NCBI RefSeq assembly: GCF_024749285.1
Contig: NZ_CP087196.1
Location: 620,001-684,000, forward strand
Length of the DNA: 64,000 nucleotides
Reading direction: 5' to 3'
Origin: Pseudomonas sp. B21-015
GTDB lineage: Bacteria; Pseudomonadota; Gammaproteobacteria; Pseudomonadales; Pseudomonadaceae
Shown: piece by piece, positions 46,283 through 58,770 of the stretch
Numbering within the stretch: position 1 is the first letter of the stretch
Layout of the letters: every line of letters begins with the position of its first letter
Translations under genes and position numbers: made by a program
The notes under the pieces: model-generated
The model's input: the letters and a program-made list of their open reading frames with translations, nothing else
Told to the model about the DNA's origin: nothing
Databases searched by the model: none

Positions 46283-48205
46283 TTACTGTGATTTTCTGAC
46301 TCGCAGATACCACTCGGACAGCAGTCGTACCTGTTTGTCGGTGTAGCCCCGTTCGACCATCCGTGTGACGAAGTCGTTGTGTTTCTGCTGGTCCTCTTTG
46401 CTGGCCTTGGCATTGAAGCTGATGACTGGCAGCAGGTCCTCGGTGTTGGAGAACATTTTCTTCTCGATGACCACCCGCAGTTTTTCGTAGCTGAGCCAGG
46501 TTGGGTTTTTGCCGTTGTTGTTGGCACGGGCGCGCAGTACGAAGTTGACGATTTCGTTGCGGAAATCCTTCGGATTGCTGATGCCGGCCGGTTTCTCGAT
46601 TTTCTCCAGTTCCTCGTTCAGTGCCACGCGGTTGAGGATCTCGCCGGTTTCCGGGTCGCGGTATTCCTGATCCTGAATCCAGAAGTCGGCGTACAGCACG
46701 TAGCGATCGAAGATGTTCTGGCCGTACTCGCTGTAAGACTCGAGGTAGGCAGTCTGGATCTCCTTGCCGATGAATTCGATATAACGCGGCGCCAGGTACT
46801 CTTTCAGGAAGCGCAGATAGCGTTCGCGGGTCTCGGCCTGGAATTGTTCCTGTTCGATCTGCTGTTCCAGCACGTAGAGCAGATGCACCGGGTTGGCGGC
46901 GATTTCGTGCGGATCGAAGTTGAAGACCTTCGACAGAATCTTGAAGGCGAAGCGGGTCGACAGGCCGTTCATGCCTTCATCGACACCCGCGGCGTCACGG
47001 TATTCCTGGATCGACTTGGCCTTCGGATCGGTATCCTTGAGGTTTTCGCCGTCATACACGCGCATCTTGGAGTAGATGTTGGAGTTTTCCGGCTCTTTGA
47101 GGCGCGAGAGCACCGTGAACTGAGCGAGCATTTTCAGGGTGTCGGGCGCGCAATGGGCCTTGGCCAGCGAACTGTTGAACAGAAGCTTGTCGTAGATCTT
47201 CACTTCGTCGCTGACGCGCAGGCAGTACGGCACTTTGACGATATAGATCCGGTCGATGAACGCTTCGTTGTTCTTGTTGTTCCGGAAGGTGTGCCATTCC
47301 GATTCGTTGGAGTGGGCCAGCAGGATCCCGGTAAACGGAATCGCCCCCAGGCCTTCGGTACTGTTGTAGTTACCTTCCTGGGTGGCGGTCAGCAATGGGT
47401 GCAGCACCTTGATCGGTGCCTTGAACATTTCGACGAACTCCATCAGGCCCTGGTTGGCCCGGCACAGTGCCCCCGAGTAGCTGTAGGCATCGGCATCGTT
47501 CTGCGGGAACTCTTCCAGTTTGCGAATATCGACCTTGCCCACCAGTGCCGAGATGTCCTGGTTGTTTTCATCTCCCGGCTCGGTTTTCGCGACCGCAATC
47601 TGGTTGAGGATCGACGGATAGAGTTTCACCACGCGGAACTGACTGATGTCGCCGCCGAATTCGGCCAGGCGCTTGGTGGCCCATGGCGACATGATGGTAT
47701 TGAGATAGCGCCGGGGAATGCCGAAGTCTTCCTCGAGGATCGCGCCATCTTCCGTGGCGTTGAACAAACCCAGAGGCGATTCGAAAACCGGCGAGCCCTT
47801 GATTGCGTAGAAGGGCACTTTCTCGATCAGCTGTTTGAGCTTTTCGGCCAGGGACGACTTACCGCCACCGACAGGGCCGAGCAGATAGAGGATCTGTTTC
47901 TTTTCTTCCAGGCCCTGAGCGGCATGGCGGAAATACGACACGATCTGGTCGATGCATTCTTCCATCCCGTGGAAGTCTTCAAAGGCCGGATAGCGGCGGA
48001 TCACCTTGTTGGAAAAGATTCGTGACAGCCTCGAGTTGGTGGAGGTGTCGAGCAGCTCCGGTTCACCGATGGCCAGCAAGAGACGCTCGGCCGCGGAAAC
48101 GTAGGCGCTGCGGTCCTTTTTGCACAGCTCCAGGTACTCTTGCAGCGAGAGTTCTTCCTGGCGCGTGGACTCGAAGCGTTGTTGGAAGTGGCTAAAGATA
48201 CTCAT
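46283..48205 (-). CDS. prkA: PrkA family serine protein kinase
   Basis: A 640-aa AAA+ and kinase-like protein (YeaG in E. coli) active in stationary-phase and nitrogen-stress adaptation. The P-loop LLGPVGGGKSSLAEKL lies near residue 110. The C-terminal PrkA domain covers about 420-640. It is first in the prkA-yeaH-spoVR block. Its 5' leader (48206 onward) contains three hairpins. No clear sigma-54 -24/-12 pair was found. Confidence 0.95.
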   Translation of the reverse strand: MSIFSHFQQRFESTRQEELSLQEYLELCKKDRSAYVSAAERLLLAIGEPELLDTSTNSRLSRIFSNKVIRRYPAFEDFHGMEECIDQIVSYFRHAAQGLEEKKQILYLLGPVGGGKSSLAEKLKQLIEKVPFYAIKGSPVFESPLGLFNATEDGAILEEDFGIPRRYLNTIMSPWATKRLAEFGGDISQFRVVKLYPSILNQIAVAKTEPGDENNQDISALVGKVDIRKLEEFPQNDADAYSYSGALCRANQGLMEFVEMFKAPIKVLHPLLTATQEGNYNSTEGLGAIPFTGILLAHSNESEWHTFRNNKNNEAFIDRIYIVKVPYCLRVSDEVKIYDKLLFNSSLAKAHCAPDTLKMLAQFTVLSRLKEPENSNIYSKMRVYDGENLKDTDPKAKSIQEYRDAAGVDEGMNGLSTRFAFKILSKVFNFDPHEIAANPVHLLYVLEQQIEQEQFQAETRERYLRFLKEYLAPRYIEFIGKEIQTAYLESYSEYGQNIFDRYVLYADFWIQDQEYRDPETGEILNRVALNEELEKIEKPAGISNPKDFRNEIVNFVLRARANNNGKNPTWLSYEKLRVVIEKKMFSNTEDLLPVISFNAKASKEDQQKHNDFVTRMVERGYTDKQVRLLSEWYLRVRKSQ

Positions 48206-48262
48206 GACGTCACCTCGCTCGATACGTGGAGCCGACGCCGGATCAGTCAGTCGATGCTGGCA

Positions 48263-48359
48263 AGCAACTGAATATGCAGTTGCTGTTTACCCCCCAGAAC
48301 ACCTCCGGGGTATAAACCCCGAAAGCTACTCCCGATGACCCGTGCGCCGGTGTACCGGC
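48263..48359 (-). promoter_or_regulatory. hairpins in the prkA upstream region
   Basis: Three perfect short inverted repeats: AGCAACTG/CAGTTGCT (48263-48284), CGGGGT/ACCCCG (48306-48321) and GCCGGT/ACCGGC (48346-48359). They lie 58-154 nt upstream of the prkA ATG in a 296-nt spacer with no gene. They may be leader structures or operators; the promoter itself was not identified. Confidence 0.4.
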
Positions 48360-48501
48360 TCTCCCCTGTTTTGGATGGCCTGCGCTTAAGGATAGTTGGG
48401 AATTCGGGAGGTAAAGGCGAGATACGTAATTAGTTGTGGCAGACCGTTCGTCTGCCACCGCGCGAGCCCGCAGTAGCCGGGGCTTGCGCGTTACAAAAAA
48501 A

Positions 48502-48831
48502 TTATTCGGAAGTGCCTTGCGCCGTTTCCGAAGGATAAGTCGTACGCCACAGCTCAAAACCGCCGTCCATGCTGTAGACGTCGGAGAAGCCCTGGCTGAT
48601 CAGGTAAGCGGCGGCACTTTGGCTGGAATTACCGTGGTAGCAGACCACCACAGTCGGCGCGTCGAGGTCGGCGGCACGGATGAAATCCGCGATGGAATGG
48701 TTGTCCAGATGCTTCGAGCCGGCGATGTGCAGCGCGGCAAAAGTTGCCGGGTCGCGGATATCGACTACCACCGCGCCTTGTTCGCGCAGGGTCTGGGCCT
48801 GTTCTGGGGGGATGCGTTTGAATTCGCTCAT
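48502..48831 (-). CDS. glpE: thiosulfate sulfurtransferase (single-domain rhodanese)
   Basis: Moves sulfane sulfur from thiosulfate to acceptors such as cyanide or thioredoxin. The 109-aa single rhodanese domain has [15 protein letters not shown] and the active-site loop [12 protein letters not shown] with catalytic Cys64. The start codon is 34 nt downstream of the apaH stop. Its position after apaH matches the pseudomonad gene order. Confidence 0.92.
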   Translation of the reverse strand: MSEFKRIPPEQAQTLREQGAVVVDIRDPATFAALHIAGSKHLDNHSIADFIRAADLDAPTVVVCYHGNSSQSAAAYLISQGFSDVYSMDGGFELWRTTYPSETAQGTSE

Positions 48832-48864
48832 GGCGGGCTCCTGTGGCTCGGCTGAAAGCGCAGT

Positions 48865-49746
48865 CTAGCGCGGGGCGCTGGCTGACGTTTGTTCGGGAAT
48901 AGAGGTGGCGACTGGCGGTCGAACGTGGCCATGGGCGTCGCATTTGCATTGCAGGCGCTCAAAGGTGTCGACGTTCATCAGGGTCATGGCACCGCCCCAG
49001 ACGCATCCGGTATCGAGTGCAAACAGACCGGGCTCGTTGCACTGGCCTTCGAGTGCAGCCCAATGGCCGAAGATGATCTTCAGGCCTTTGGTCTTGCGCT
49101 CCTTGTGCCTGAACCACGGCGCATAACCCGGCGGTGCAGTGTCGATGCCTTCCTTGCCTTTGAGATCGAGTTTGCCGTCGCTGGTGCAAAAACGCATCCG
49201 GGTTAAATAGTTGGTGATGACTCGCAGGCGGGCCGCGCCTTTGAGGTCGTTGTCCCATTTCACCGGTTCGTTGCCATACATACCGTCAAGGTAAGGCGCG
49301 AAGCGGTTGTCGTCGCGCAGGGCTTCTTCGACTTCGGCGGCGCATTTCAAGGCTTTGCGCAGCGACCATTGTGGCGGGATGCCGGCATGGACCAGGGCGA
49401 TTTCGCGTTGTTCATCGTAGTGCATGAGCTTTTGCTGGCGAACCCACTCCAACAGATCCGCGCTATCGGGCGCTTCGAGGATCTCACGCAAGGTGTCGGC
49501 TTTCTTCAGGCGTTCGATGTTTTGCCCGACTGCCAGCAAGTGCAGGTCATGGTTGCCGAGTACGCAGATCAGCGATTCGCGGATGCTATAGAGGAAACGC
49601 AAGGTTTCCAGCGACTGTGGGCCTCGGTTGACCAGATCGCCCACCAGCCACAAACGGTCCCGGGCAGGGTCGAAGGCGACTTGCTTGAGCAGGCATTGCA
49701 GCGGTTCAAGGCAACCTTGCACATCGCCGACGGCGTACGTCGCCAT
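48865..49746 (-). CDS. apaH: diadenosine tetraphosphatase (symmetrical)
   Basis: Hydrolyses Ap4A to two ADP and removes Np4 caps from RNA. The 293-aa product has the metallophosphoesterase motifs [38 protein letters not shown] and [11 protein letters not shown]. The start overlaps the apaG stop by one base. The apaG-apaH pairing is the standard order. Confidence 0.96.
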   Translation of the reverse strand: MATYAVGDVQGCLEPLQCLLKQVAFDPARDRLWLVGDLVNRGPQSLETLRFLYSIRESLICVLGNHDLHLLAVGQNIERLKKADTLREILEAPDSADLLEWVRQQKLMHYDEQREIALVHAGIPPQWSLRKALKCAAEVEEALRDDNRFAPYLDGMYGNEPVKWDNDLKGAARLRVITNYLTRMRFCTSDGKLDLKGKEGIDTAPPGYAPWFRHKERKTKGLKIIFGHWAALEGQCNEPGLFALDTGCVWGGAMTLMNVDTFERLQCKCDAHGHVRPPVATSIPEQTSASAPR

Positions 49747-50126
49747 CAGTGCAGGGCTCCGGGTACCGCCAGACGGAACGGTGCGATGATGGCGTCGAAG
49801 TGTTTACCATCGTCGGCGACCATCTGGTAGGTGCCCTGCATGGTGCCGACCTTGGATGTCATGACGGTACCGCTGCTGTAAGTGTGGCTCTGGCCCACAT
49901 CGATCAATGGTTGTTGGCCGACAACGCCTGCGCCGCGAACCTCCTCGACATGCCCGTCGCCATCGGTGATCACCCAATGCCGTGAAAGCAGCTTGGCGGG
50001 TAGCAGGCCATTGTTCTGCACGGTGATGGTGTAGGCGAAGGCAAAGCGGTTGTGCTCGGGTTGCGATTGTTCTGCCAGATAGCGGGTGACGACGCTGACG
50101 TCGACCTGATAACGAGGATCGGACAT
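49746..50126 (-). CDS. apaG: ApaG (CorD) protein
   Basis: A 126-aa single-domain beta-sandwich protein, linked to magnesium/cobalt phenotypes in enterobacteria but with no firmly known activity. The family marks are [20 protein letters not shown] and the GxGVVGQQP loop ([20 protein letters not shown]). It sits between rsmA (115 nt) and apaH (1-nt overlap). Confidence 0.95.
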   Translation of the reverse strand: MSDPRYQVDVSVVTRYLAEQSQPEHNRFAFAYTITVQNNGLLPAKLLSRHWVITDGDGHVEEVRGAGVVGQQPLIDVGQSHTYSSGTVMTSKVGTMQGTYQMVADDGKHFDAIIAPFRLAVPGALH

Positions 50127-50241
50127 GCAAAAGGCCTTAGAAACGAAGCGGGACGCGGGGCGTAACTGATAGAACTCAGTCTAGGCCAAGTATCGGGTAG
50201 TAAACCAGAGTAGCGTCCTACCCGATAGCGCTCATCGCCTG

Positions 50242-51060
50242 TCAGTCGGTGGCAGGCTTTTGTAGGGCTTGTTCGCTGAGCTTGTCGGCCAGCCGCACGA
50301 AGGCAGCCAGGTCGAGCTGCTCGGGGCGCAGGCTGCCATCGACGCCGGCGGCTTCGATTTCGTCATTGCTCAGCAGCAGTTTCAGCGTATTGCGCAGGGT
50401 TTTGCGGCGCTGGTTGAAGGCTTCGCGCACAACGCGCTCCAGCAGACGATGATCCTTGGCCGGGTGAGGCAGCACCGCGTGGGGCACCAGGCGCACGATC
50501 GCGGAGTCGACTTTGGGCGGAGGATTGAACGCGCCCGGGCCGACATTGAACAGATGCTCGACCCGACAATGGTACTGAACCATGATCGACAGGCGACCCC
50601 AGTCACCGCCGCCAGGCCCCGCCGCCAGGCGCTCGACCACTTCCTTTTGCAGCATGAAGTGCATGTCGCGTATCAGGTTGGCGTTGTGCAACAGGTGAAA
50701 GATCAGCGGGGTAGAGATGTTGTACGGCAGGTTGCCGACCACTCGCAGGCTGTTCGGCGCGGCGTTCAGGCTGTTGAAGTCAAACTTCAGCGCGTCGCCC
50801 TGATGCAGGTTGAAGTTGCTCTTGCTGGCGAACTGCTGGTTGAGGATCGGGATCAGGTCCTTGTCCAGCTCTACGACGTCCAGTTGGGCGCCGCTGTTGA
50901 GCAGGCCTGCGGTCAATGCACCCTGGCCCGGGCCGATTTCCAGCAGGCGGTCTTCGGGTTTGGCGTGAATGGAGCGCAGGATGCGGTCGATAACGCCGGC
51001 ATCGTGCAGGAAATTCTGGCCGAAGCGCTTGCGCGCCCGGTGCTGGTAATGCTCGGTCAT
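50242..51060 (-). CDS. rsmA: 16S rRNA dimethyladenosine transferase
   Basis: Dimethylates A1518 and A1519 of 16S rRNA during 30S maturation; loss gives kasugamycin resistance (ksgA). The 272-aa product has the SAM motif [12 protein letters not shown] and the catalytic [11 protein letters not shown]. The N-terminal [11 protein letters not shown] is typical. It overlaps pdxA by 4 nt. Confidence 0.97.
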   Translation of the reverse strand: MTEHYQHRARKRFGQNFLHDAGVIDRILRSIHAKPEDRLLEIGPGQGALTAGLLNSGAQLDVVELDKDLIPILNQQFASKSNFNLHQGDALKFDFNSLNAAPNSLRVVGNLPYNISTPLIFHLLHNANLIRDMHFMLQKEVVERLAAGPGGGDWGRLSIMVQYHCRVEHLFNVGPGAFNPPPKVDSAIVRLVPHAVLPHPAKDHRLLERVVREAFNQRRKTLRNTLKLLLSNDEIEAAGVDGSLRPEQLDLAAFVRLADKLSEQALQKPATD

Positions 51061-52046
51061 AAATGGGTCTCGGCCATCTGGTAGGCGGTTTCCAGGGCGA
51101 CTTGCAGGCTGCCGGTGTCGATGTTGCCGCTACCGGCCAGATCCAGGGCGGTGCCGTGGTCGACCGACGTGCGGATGATCGGCAAGCCGAGGGTCACGTT
51201 GACTGCCGCGCCGAAGCCTTTGTATTTCAGCACGGGCAGGCCCTGGTCGTGGTACATCGCCAGCACTGCGTCGCAGTGCTCCAGATATTTGGGGGTAAAC
51301 AGAGTGTCGGCGGGCAGGGGGCCGCGAAGGTCCATGCCCTCGCCGCGCAGGCGCTCTAACGTAGGTTCGATGATGTCGATTTCTTCATGGCCCAGGTGGC
51401 CGCCTTCACCGGCGTGCGGGTTAAGCCCGCAGACCAGGATGCGTGGCTGGGCGATGCCGAATTTTTCTTGCAGGTCGGTATGCAGAATCCGCGTGACCCG
51501 CTCCAGGCGCTCCGGCGTGATTGCGTCGGCGATCTCGCGCAGGGGCAGGTGAGTGGTGACCAGCGCCACGCGCAAGCCGCGGGTGGCAAGCATCATCACC
51601 ACTTGCTCGGTGTGGGTCAGGTCAGCAAGAAATTCGGTGTGCCCGGAAAAGGCGATCCCGGATTCATTGATCACGCCCTTATGGACAGGGGCGGTGATCA
51701 TGCCGGCGAAATGCCCATCAAGGCAGCCTTGGCCTGCGCGGGTCAGGGTTTCCAGGACGAAAGCCGCATTGGCCTTGTCCAGTTGCCCGGCGGTGACCCT
51801 GGCGTTGAGCGGCGTATCCCATACATACAGGCTGTTGGCCGGTGCAGGAACATCCGGCCAGCTGTCCGGCGCTACCGGCAGCAGATCGACAACCACGCCC
51901 AGCTGCGCGGCCCGCTCGATGAGCAGGTCGCGGCTGGTAATGGCAATCAGAGGGTGTGGCTGGGCTTGCGAGGCGAGCAGCAGGCACAGGTCAGGACCTA
52001 TGCCGGCCGGCTCGCCGGGGGTCAGCGCGAAACGCTTGGGTTTCAC
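51057..52046 (-). CDS. pdxA: 4-hydroxythreonine-4-phosphate dehydrogenase
   Basis: NAD-dependent step of pyridoxal-phosphate synthesis by the DXP-dependent route; 329 aa starting at GTG. Family marks are [13 protein letters not shown], the metal-binding [11 protein letters not shown] and [13 protein letters not shown], and [15 protein letters not shown]. It overlaps the surA stop as GTGA and rsmA at the other end, so surA-pdxA-rsmA is one translation-coupled unit. Confidence 0.96.
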   Translation of the reverse strand: MKPKRFALTPGEPAGIGPDLCLLLASQAQPHPLIAITSRDLLIERAAQLGVVVDLLPVAPDSWPDVPAPANSLYVWDTPLNARVTAGQLDKANAAFVLETLTRAGQGCLDGHFAGMITAPVHKGVINESGIAFSGHTEFLADLTHTEQVVMMLATRGLRVALVTTHLPLREIADAITPERLERVTRILHTDLQEKFGIAQPRILVCGLNPHAGEGGHLGHEEIDIIEPTLERLRGEGMDLRGPLPADTLFTPKYLEHCDAVLAMYHDQGLPVLKYKGFGAAVNVTLGLPIIRTSVDHGTALDLAGSGNIDTGSLQVALETAYQMAETHL

Positions 52047-53365
52047 TGCGTTGCCTGGTCTGCACCAGGGAGTTTGATCTCTACATACGCTTCGTCACGG
52101 ATCTGACGCAGCCAGGTTTGCAGCTCTTCATCGTATTTGCGGTTACGCAGTACGGTCATCGCTTGTTGCTCGCGGGCCTGGGTGGTGCTGTCAGTGGCGC
52201 GACGGCCAAGGACTTCCAGAACGTGCCAGCCATATTGGGTCTTGAATGGTTTGGACAACTGACCTTGTGGGGTCTTGGCCATCACTTCGCGGAACTCAGG
52301 TACCAGGGCATTCGGGTCGATCCAGTTCAGGTCGCCACCGTTGAGGGCGGAACCCGGATCTTCCGAGAAGCTTTTCGCCAGTTCGCCGAAATCTTCGCCC
52401 GCTTCGATACGGGAGTAGAGCGATTGAGCCAGGGCTTTGGTTTTTTCTTCGTCGCGGATCGGGCTTGGTTTGACCAGGATGTGACGCACATGCACTTCGT
52501 CACGCACCTGGGCTTCGCCGCCACGCTTGTCGAGGATCTTCAGGATAATGAAGCCGCCCGGGGTGCGCATTGGCTGGGTCACATCGCCAACCGCCATGGT
52601 GCTCAGCAGGCGATCGAACGGAGGTGGCAGTTGAGCGGCTTTACGCCAGCCCATGTCGCCGCCTTCCAGCGCGGTTTCGCTGGCGGATTTGGCGATTGCC
52701 AACTGACCGAAGTCAGCGCCTTGCTTGAGTTGCTGGTAAACCGCGTCGGCTTGTTTGGCGGCATTCTGAATGGCGTCGGAGTTAGCGCTTTCCGGCGTAG
52801 GAATCAGGATGTTGGCCAGACGAAACTCTTCGGACAGCTGCATTTTGCCCAGATCGGATGCCAGGAAGTTCTTCACTTCCTGTTCGGAAACCTGGATGCG
52901 CTCGGCCACACGACGCTGACGCACGCGGCTGATGATCATCTCGCGACGAATCTGGTCACGGGCGTCTTCATAAGACAGGCCGTCGCGAGTCAGGGCGGCG
53001 CGGAATTGATCCAAAGACATGTTGTTGCGCTGGGCAATGGTGCCGACAGCCTGGTTCAGTTCTTCATCGGTAATGCGGATGCCAGAACGCTCGCCAATCT
53101 GCAATTGCAGGTTTTCGACGATCAGACGCTCAAGCACCTGCTGATCCAGTACGCCGGCAGGCGGTACGGCAGCGCCGCGTTTGGCGATGGTTTGCTGAAC
53201 TTCATGGACACGCTGGTCCAGCTGGCTCTGCATGACCACGTCGTTATCGACGATGGCCACCACTTTATCGATGGACTGTACCGCGGCGTTGGCCGCGGTA
53301 CCCAGGAACAGCGCGCCCAGCATCAGCGGGCGCAGACAATCAGAAAGCTTGGTCTTCACGTTCAC
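52043..53365 (-). CDS. surA: periplasmic chaperone/peptidyl-prolyl isomerase SurA
   Basis: Escorts outer-membrane beta-barrel proteins, including LptD, across the periplasm. The 440-aa product has a signal peptide (to about residue 27, [11 protein letters not shown]), the N-terminal SurA chaperone domain with [14 protein letters not shown], and two parvulin domains (about 180-280 and 290-390). It starts with GTG 53365 and overlaps the lptD end by 26 nt, so a chaperone and its client are coupled. Confidence 0.96.
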   Translation of the reverse strand: MNVKTKLSDCLRPLMLGALFLGTAANAAVQSIDKVVAIVDNDVVMQSQLDQRVHEVQQTIAKRGAAVPPAGVLDQQVLERLIVENLQLQIGERSGIRITDEELNQAVGTIAQRNNMSLDQFRAALTRDGLSYEDARDQIRREMIISRVRQRRVAERIQVSEQEVKNFLASDLGKMQLSEEFRLANILIPTPESANSDAIQNAAKQADAVYQQLKQGADFGQLAIAKSASETALEGGDMGWRKAAQLPPPFDRLLSTMAVGDVTQPMRTPGGFIILKILDKRGGEAQVRDEVHVRHILVKPSPIRDEEKTKALAQSLYSRIEAGEDFGELAKSFSEDPGSALNGGDLNWIDPNALVPEFREVMAKTPQGQLSKPFKTQYGWHVLEVLGRRATDSTTQAREQQAMTVLRNRKYDEELQTWLRQIRDEAYVEIKLPGADQATQ

Positions 53366-56114
53366 GATAACCTTGGATGCCTTTGTCGAGGAAGCTCTCT
53401 ACTTTGGCGCCGGTGAGGCCGCCGAGTCCCTTCAGAACAATTTGGAGGAAGACGCCGTGGTCGCCTTTTTCGTTTTCCGGAGCGTTTTGACTGTTTTCGT
53501 CATAAGCAACCCAGTAACGGTTGATCAGGCGCAGTTTCCAGCAGCAGTTGTCGTACTCGAAACCACCGAAGGCTTCCAGGGTACGGTTACGGTTGTAGTC
53601 ATACTGCCAGCGGCTGATGGCGTTCCACTGCGGCACGATCGGCCAGATCACCGAGAAGTCGTGCTGTTTGATCTTGTAGTAGTCCTTCACATAGTTCGCG
53701 TCGCCCGGAGAACCGTAGTCGCCACCGCCCACCGACCATCTACCGGTGTTCTGGTCATAACGGACCTGGTCATTGCGATAGCGATAACCGGCGTTGATAA
53801 CCTTGTTCGGGTTGTCTTCAGGCTGATAGTGGAACATCGCGCTGCCCGAGCGAGGGCTGCGGCTGTCCGGGTCCCAGTTGTAGTCGGCAGTGGTGCGCCA
53901 GTCGCGGTTCCAGCGGTATTCGTATTCCAGTGCATACGGCGAAACGTTGGCCTTGGCGTCATCCCGGTCATCGAAAGCGACACCCGGCAGTTGGACTTTA
54001 CGGTCCTTGAAGTACAAGGCCTGGCCGACGCTGATGCGTTGACGTTCGAAGCCGTTGTCTTCAATCCAGCGGTTGGTCACGCCCAGCGACAGTTTGTTCT
54101 CGTCGCCGACACGGTCGGAGCCGGAGAAACGGTTGTCACGGAACAGCGACGCGTAGTTGAAGGTGTATTCGCCGGTGTCAAAGACTGGAATATCGGTCTG
54201 ATCCTTCTCTGGAACATAGAGATAGAACAGGCGCGGTTCCAGGGTTTGGCGATAATTCTTGCCGAACCATTGAGTGTTGCGATCGAAATACAGGCCGCTG
54301 TCGATACTGGCAATCGGTACGCCACGGTTCTGATTACGGCTGTAGCTCTCATCTGCAAGTAGAGTGTTTTTGCCCCGCTGATCCAGGTCCAGATCGTACT
54401 GGGTGTACTGGTACTTCAGGGACGGTTTCAAGAAACCATAAGTCCAGTTCAACGGCAGGCTGACACCCGGCTTGAGGTTCAAGCGGTTGCCATTGGCGCG
54501 TGCCAGGCCCTGTACGTTGTTATCAAGGCGCGATTCGACAGTGCCATCTTCGTTTACGAAGTTACCGTTCTTCAAATCACGGTCGAACCGGACGGCCTCT
54601 GTCTCGTAATCGAAATTCAGGCCTTCCGGATGATACGGCAGCTGACCATTGAAGGTGATCTGCGGCAAACGATCATACGGCGTGATGTTCGAAACGGTCG
54701 CCAGCTGATAAGCCTGGGCGTTCAAGCGAGCGGTGTAGCTGTCGCCACGATAGGTGACAGAACCCTGCTGGTTTACGTAATCAGCGCTTTTCACACCAAT
54801 CTGGTCGGTCTGCAGATCCTGGAAGTAATACGGATCGCTGATCTTGGTGTAGTCGACCTGTGTGAAGACCCGCGAATCCAACCCGCCCTTGTGCTGCCAG
54901 TTATACATGTAGCGGTTTTTCTGGTAGTCGGTTTGCTTGCTGCGATCGGTGTCTTCGTCGTTGAGGTACGCTGCGCCGAACTGACCTTCGCTGGACTTGG
55001 TCAGGTAGCGGAATTCGCCTTCCATCAACAGCCCGTGCTTGCTCATGTAGCGCGGGTACAACGTGGCATCGTAGTTCGGTGCCAGGTTGAAGTAGTACGG
55101 AGTGACCAGCATGAAGCCGGTATCGCTGCCGGTGCCGATGGTCGGCGGCAGGAAGCCGGACTGGCGACGGTCGTCGATCGGGAAATAGATGTACGGCGTG
55201 TACAGAACCGGAATGTCCTTGACCCGCAGCGTCACGTTGGTCGCGGTACCGAAACCGGTCGCCGGGTTCAAGGTGATGTTGTTGCCCTTGAGCTGCCAGG
55301 CATTGCTGTTCGGTTCGCACGTGGTGTACGTACCATCCTTGAGACGGATGATCGCGTTCTCGGCACGTTTGGCGTACAGCGCGTTACCGCGGATACGCGA
55401 CTTGTGCATCACGTATTCGGCGTTGTCGACCTTGGCTTCACCGGTGTCGAGCTGCACGTCGGCGTGGTCGCCCACGATCAGTGCGCCATTGTCGCGAATG
55501 CGCACGTTGCCGCTCAATTCGCCACGGCTCTCGGCCTGGTACAGGTTCGCTTCGTCGGCTTCGACCTGCATGCTGCCCTGACGCATGACCACGTCACCGG
55601 CCAGGGCAGCGACCTGCTCTTCCTGCTTATAGCGGGAGGCCTTGGCACCGATAAAGGTCGGAGCGTCACTTTTATTCGTCTTGTCATTCATGCCAGGACG
55701 AATCGGTTCGATATAGGAACCAGAGCAGTAAGGACCGGTTTCGGCCAATTGCGCTGCAGTGAGCTTCTCGCGTGGAACCCAGTCGAGGTGGCTGTAGTCT
55801 TCACTACGCGACTTCAGGCCGCGGCCCTTGGACTCGGTAACCAGCACAGGCTTGGCGCCGGTGTCTTCACTGGAGCCGGTGCCTGCCGGGGTTTCGCCAG
55901 TGGCGGAAACTGCGCTGCCATCATGGACAGGACGCGGTGGCAATGCGGCTGCCGGCGCTTTTGGCGCACAGTCCCAGGCACCCGAAGCAGAGACTGAGCA
56001 GTCATACTGTTCCGCGGCGACCACGAACGACGTGGCCAAGGGTTGGAGGGCCAGCAGACTGCCGGTGACCAACAACGGAAATTTTTTACGAAACGCGGGG
56101 GATTTCAATGCCAT
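53340..56114 (-). CDS. lptD: LPS assembly outer-membrane protein LptD
   Basis: Outer-membrane barrel that, with LptE, inserts LPS into the outer leaflet. The 924-aa product has a signal peptide (about 1-34), an OstA/LptA-like beta-jellyroll (about 140-290, [18 protein letters not shown]) and the C-terminal barrel ending in an aromatic residue (REDQAF). Pro/Ala-rich linker around residues 50-80. ATG 56114 was chosen for the signal peptide; the frame is open 78 codons upstream without one. It is divergent from amgK. Confidence 0.96.
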   Translation of the reverse strand: MALKSPAFRKKFPLLVTGSLLALQPLATSFVVAAEQYDCSVSASGAWDCAPKAPAAALPPRPVHDGSAVSATGETPAGTGSSEDTGAKPVLVTESKGRGLKSRSEDYSHLDWVPREKLTAAQLAETGPYCSGSYIEPIRPGMNDKTNKSDAPTFIGAKASRYKQEEQVAALAGDVVMRQGSMQVEADEANLYQAESRGELSGNVRIRDNGALIVGDHADVQLDTGEAKVDNAEYVMHKSRIRGNALYAKRAENAIIRLKDGTYTTCEPNSNAWQLKGNNITLNPATGFGTATNVTLRVKDIPVLYTPYIYFPIDDRRQSGFLPPTIGTGSDTGFMLVTPYYFNLAPNYDATLYPRYMSKHGLLMEGEFRYLTKSSEGQFGAAYLNDEDTDRSKQTDYQKNRYMYNWQHKGGLDSRVFTQVDYTKISDPYYFQDLQTDQIGVKSADYVNQQGSVTYRGDSYTARLNAQAYQLATVSNITPYDRLPQITFNGQLPYHPEGLNFDYETEAVRFDRDLKNGNFVNEDGTVESRLDNNVQGLARANGNRLNLKPGVSLPLNWTYGFLKPSLKYQYTQYDLDLDQRGKNTLLADESYSRNQNRGVPIASIDSGLYFDRNTQWFGKNYRQTLEPRLFYLYVPEKDQTDIPVFDTGEYTFNYASLFRDNRFSGSDRVGDENKLSLGVTNRWIEDNGFERQRISVGQALYFKDRKVQLPGVAFDDRDDAKANVSPYALEYEYRWNRDWRTTADYNWDPDSRSPRSGSAMFHYQPEDNPNKVINAGYRYRNDQVRYDQNTGRWSVGGGDYGSPGDANYVKDYYKIKQHDFSVIWPIVPQWNAISRWQYDYNRNRTLEAFGGFEYDNCCWKLRLINRYWVAYDENSQNAPENEKGDHGVFLQIVLKGLGGLTGAKVESFLDKGIQGYREREDQAF

Positions 56115-56244
56115 CTTATTAGTCCGGGCTTCCTGCGTGCCATCTGCCCGCGGTGTGGGCCGCACGCCTCTCGATGGTCTGAAAAAGATGCTGGATAATA
56201 AAGCATGACCCGCTTGACGGCTAGCGCCGTCGGAGACCCTTGCA

Positions 56245-57932
<1,688 letters not shown>

Positions 57933-57933
57933 C

Positions 57934-58701
57934 ATGTTGTGGCCAGGGACTCTGATTGGAGCCGGAGCGGGCTTTGCCATAGCCAGCATTCCGGGGGCCA
58001 TGCTCGGCGCTTTGTTGGGACAGGCGCTGGATCGGCGCTTGCACCTGCAGAGCTGGGCGCATTTATGGGAAAAATTCGGTGGCCGCTCGGTGCTGCGCAA
58101 CGATGAACTGCTGTTCGTGCTGCTGGGCCGATTGGCCAAAAGCGATGGGCGGGTAGTGGATGGGCACATCCAGCAGGCGCGGCAGGAAATGCGTTCGTTG
58201 GAGATGACCGAATCGGCGCAACGTCGCGCCATTGCCGCCTTCAACCGCGGTAAGTCGGGACACGACCGGTTGCGTAGTTATCTGCGACGCTTGAGTGCTC
58301 AACCCCATGCGGCGGAAGGCGTGTTGCGTGCCTGTTGGCGGATGGTCTGGGCCGATGGCCGTGCTGGTAGCAGTGAGCGCGAACTGATTGCCCAGTGGGG
58401 CAAGTGGTTGGGCTGGACGTCACAACAGGTGCAGGCCTTGGCGGCAGACTATGAGCCGCAGAAACGCCCATTGGTCAACGCCGCCCTGACTTACCAGGAT
58501 GCCTTGCGGTTATTGGGAGTCTCGGCGACCAGCGAGCCTGCGCAAATCAAACGCGCCTATCGACGCCTGCTCAGTCGCCATCACCCGGACAAGATTGCCG
58601 GCAGTGGCGCGACGGCGTTGCAGGTTCGTGAGGCGACGGACAAGACTCGTGAACTGCACAATGCCTACACGTTGATTCGTGAGCGGCGGGATTTCCGGTA
58701 G
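57934..58701 (+). CDS. djlA: DjlA-type membrane co-chaperone (TerB + J domain)
   Basis: Membrane-anchored DnaJ partner of DnaK, 255 aa. An N-terminal Gly-rich membrane span (TLIGAGAGFAIASIPGAML), a TerB-like domain about 50-170, and a C-terminal J domain with the HPD motif in LSRHHPDKIAG. It starts directly after murU, so it is likely in the same transcript. It has no known link to peptidoglycan recycling. Confidence 0.9.
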   Translation: MLWPGTLIGAGAGFAIASIPGAMLGALLGQALDRRLHLQSWAHLWEKFGGRSVLRNDELLFVLLGRLAKSDGRVVDGHIQQARQEMRSLEMTESAQRRAIAAFNRGKSGHDRLRSYLRRLSAQPHAAEGVLRACWRMVWADGRAGSSERELIAQWGKWLGWTSQQVQALAADYEPQKRPLVNAALTYQDALRLLGVSATSEPAQIKRAYRRLLSRHHPDKIAGSGATALQVREATDKTRELHNAYTLIRERRDFR

Positions 58702-58732
58702 CAGGATAGGTATGTGTTGTTTGTGATGCCGC

Positions 58733-58760
58733 CATCGCGAGCAGGCTCGCGATTGGGGCG
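58733..58760. repeat. shortened REP element
   Basis: A single REP-like palindrome (ATCGCGAGCAGGCTCGCGAT) lacking the outer GGGAGC extension found in the other copies. It lies between djlA and the DUF3530 gene. Confidence 0.65.
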
Positions 58761-58770
58761 ACGCGATCTG

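Noticed and set aside
46379..48025. 548-codon plus-strand open frame opposite prkA
   Set aside because: Antisense shadow of a highly conserved gene, with no recognisable motif and an unlikely composition.
48206..48500. Sigma-54 promoter for prkA
   Set aside because: No GG-N10-GC pair with acceptable -24/-12 context was found by eye.
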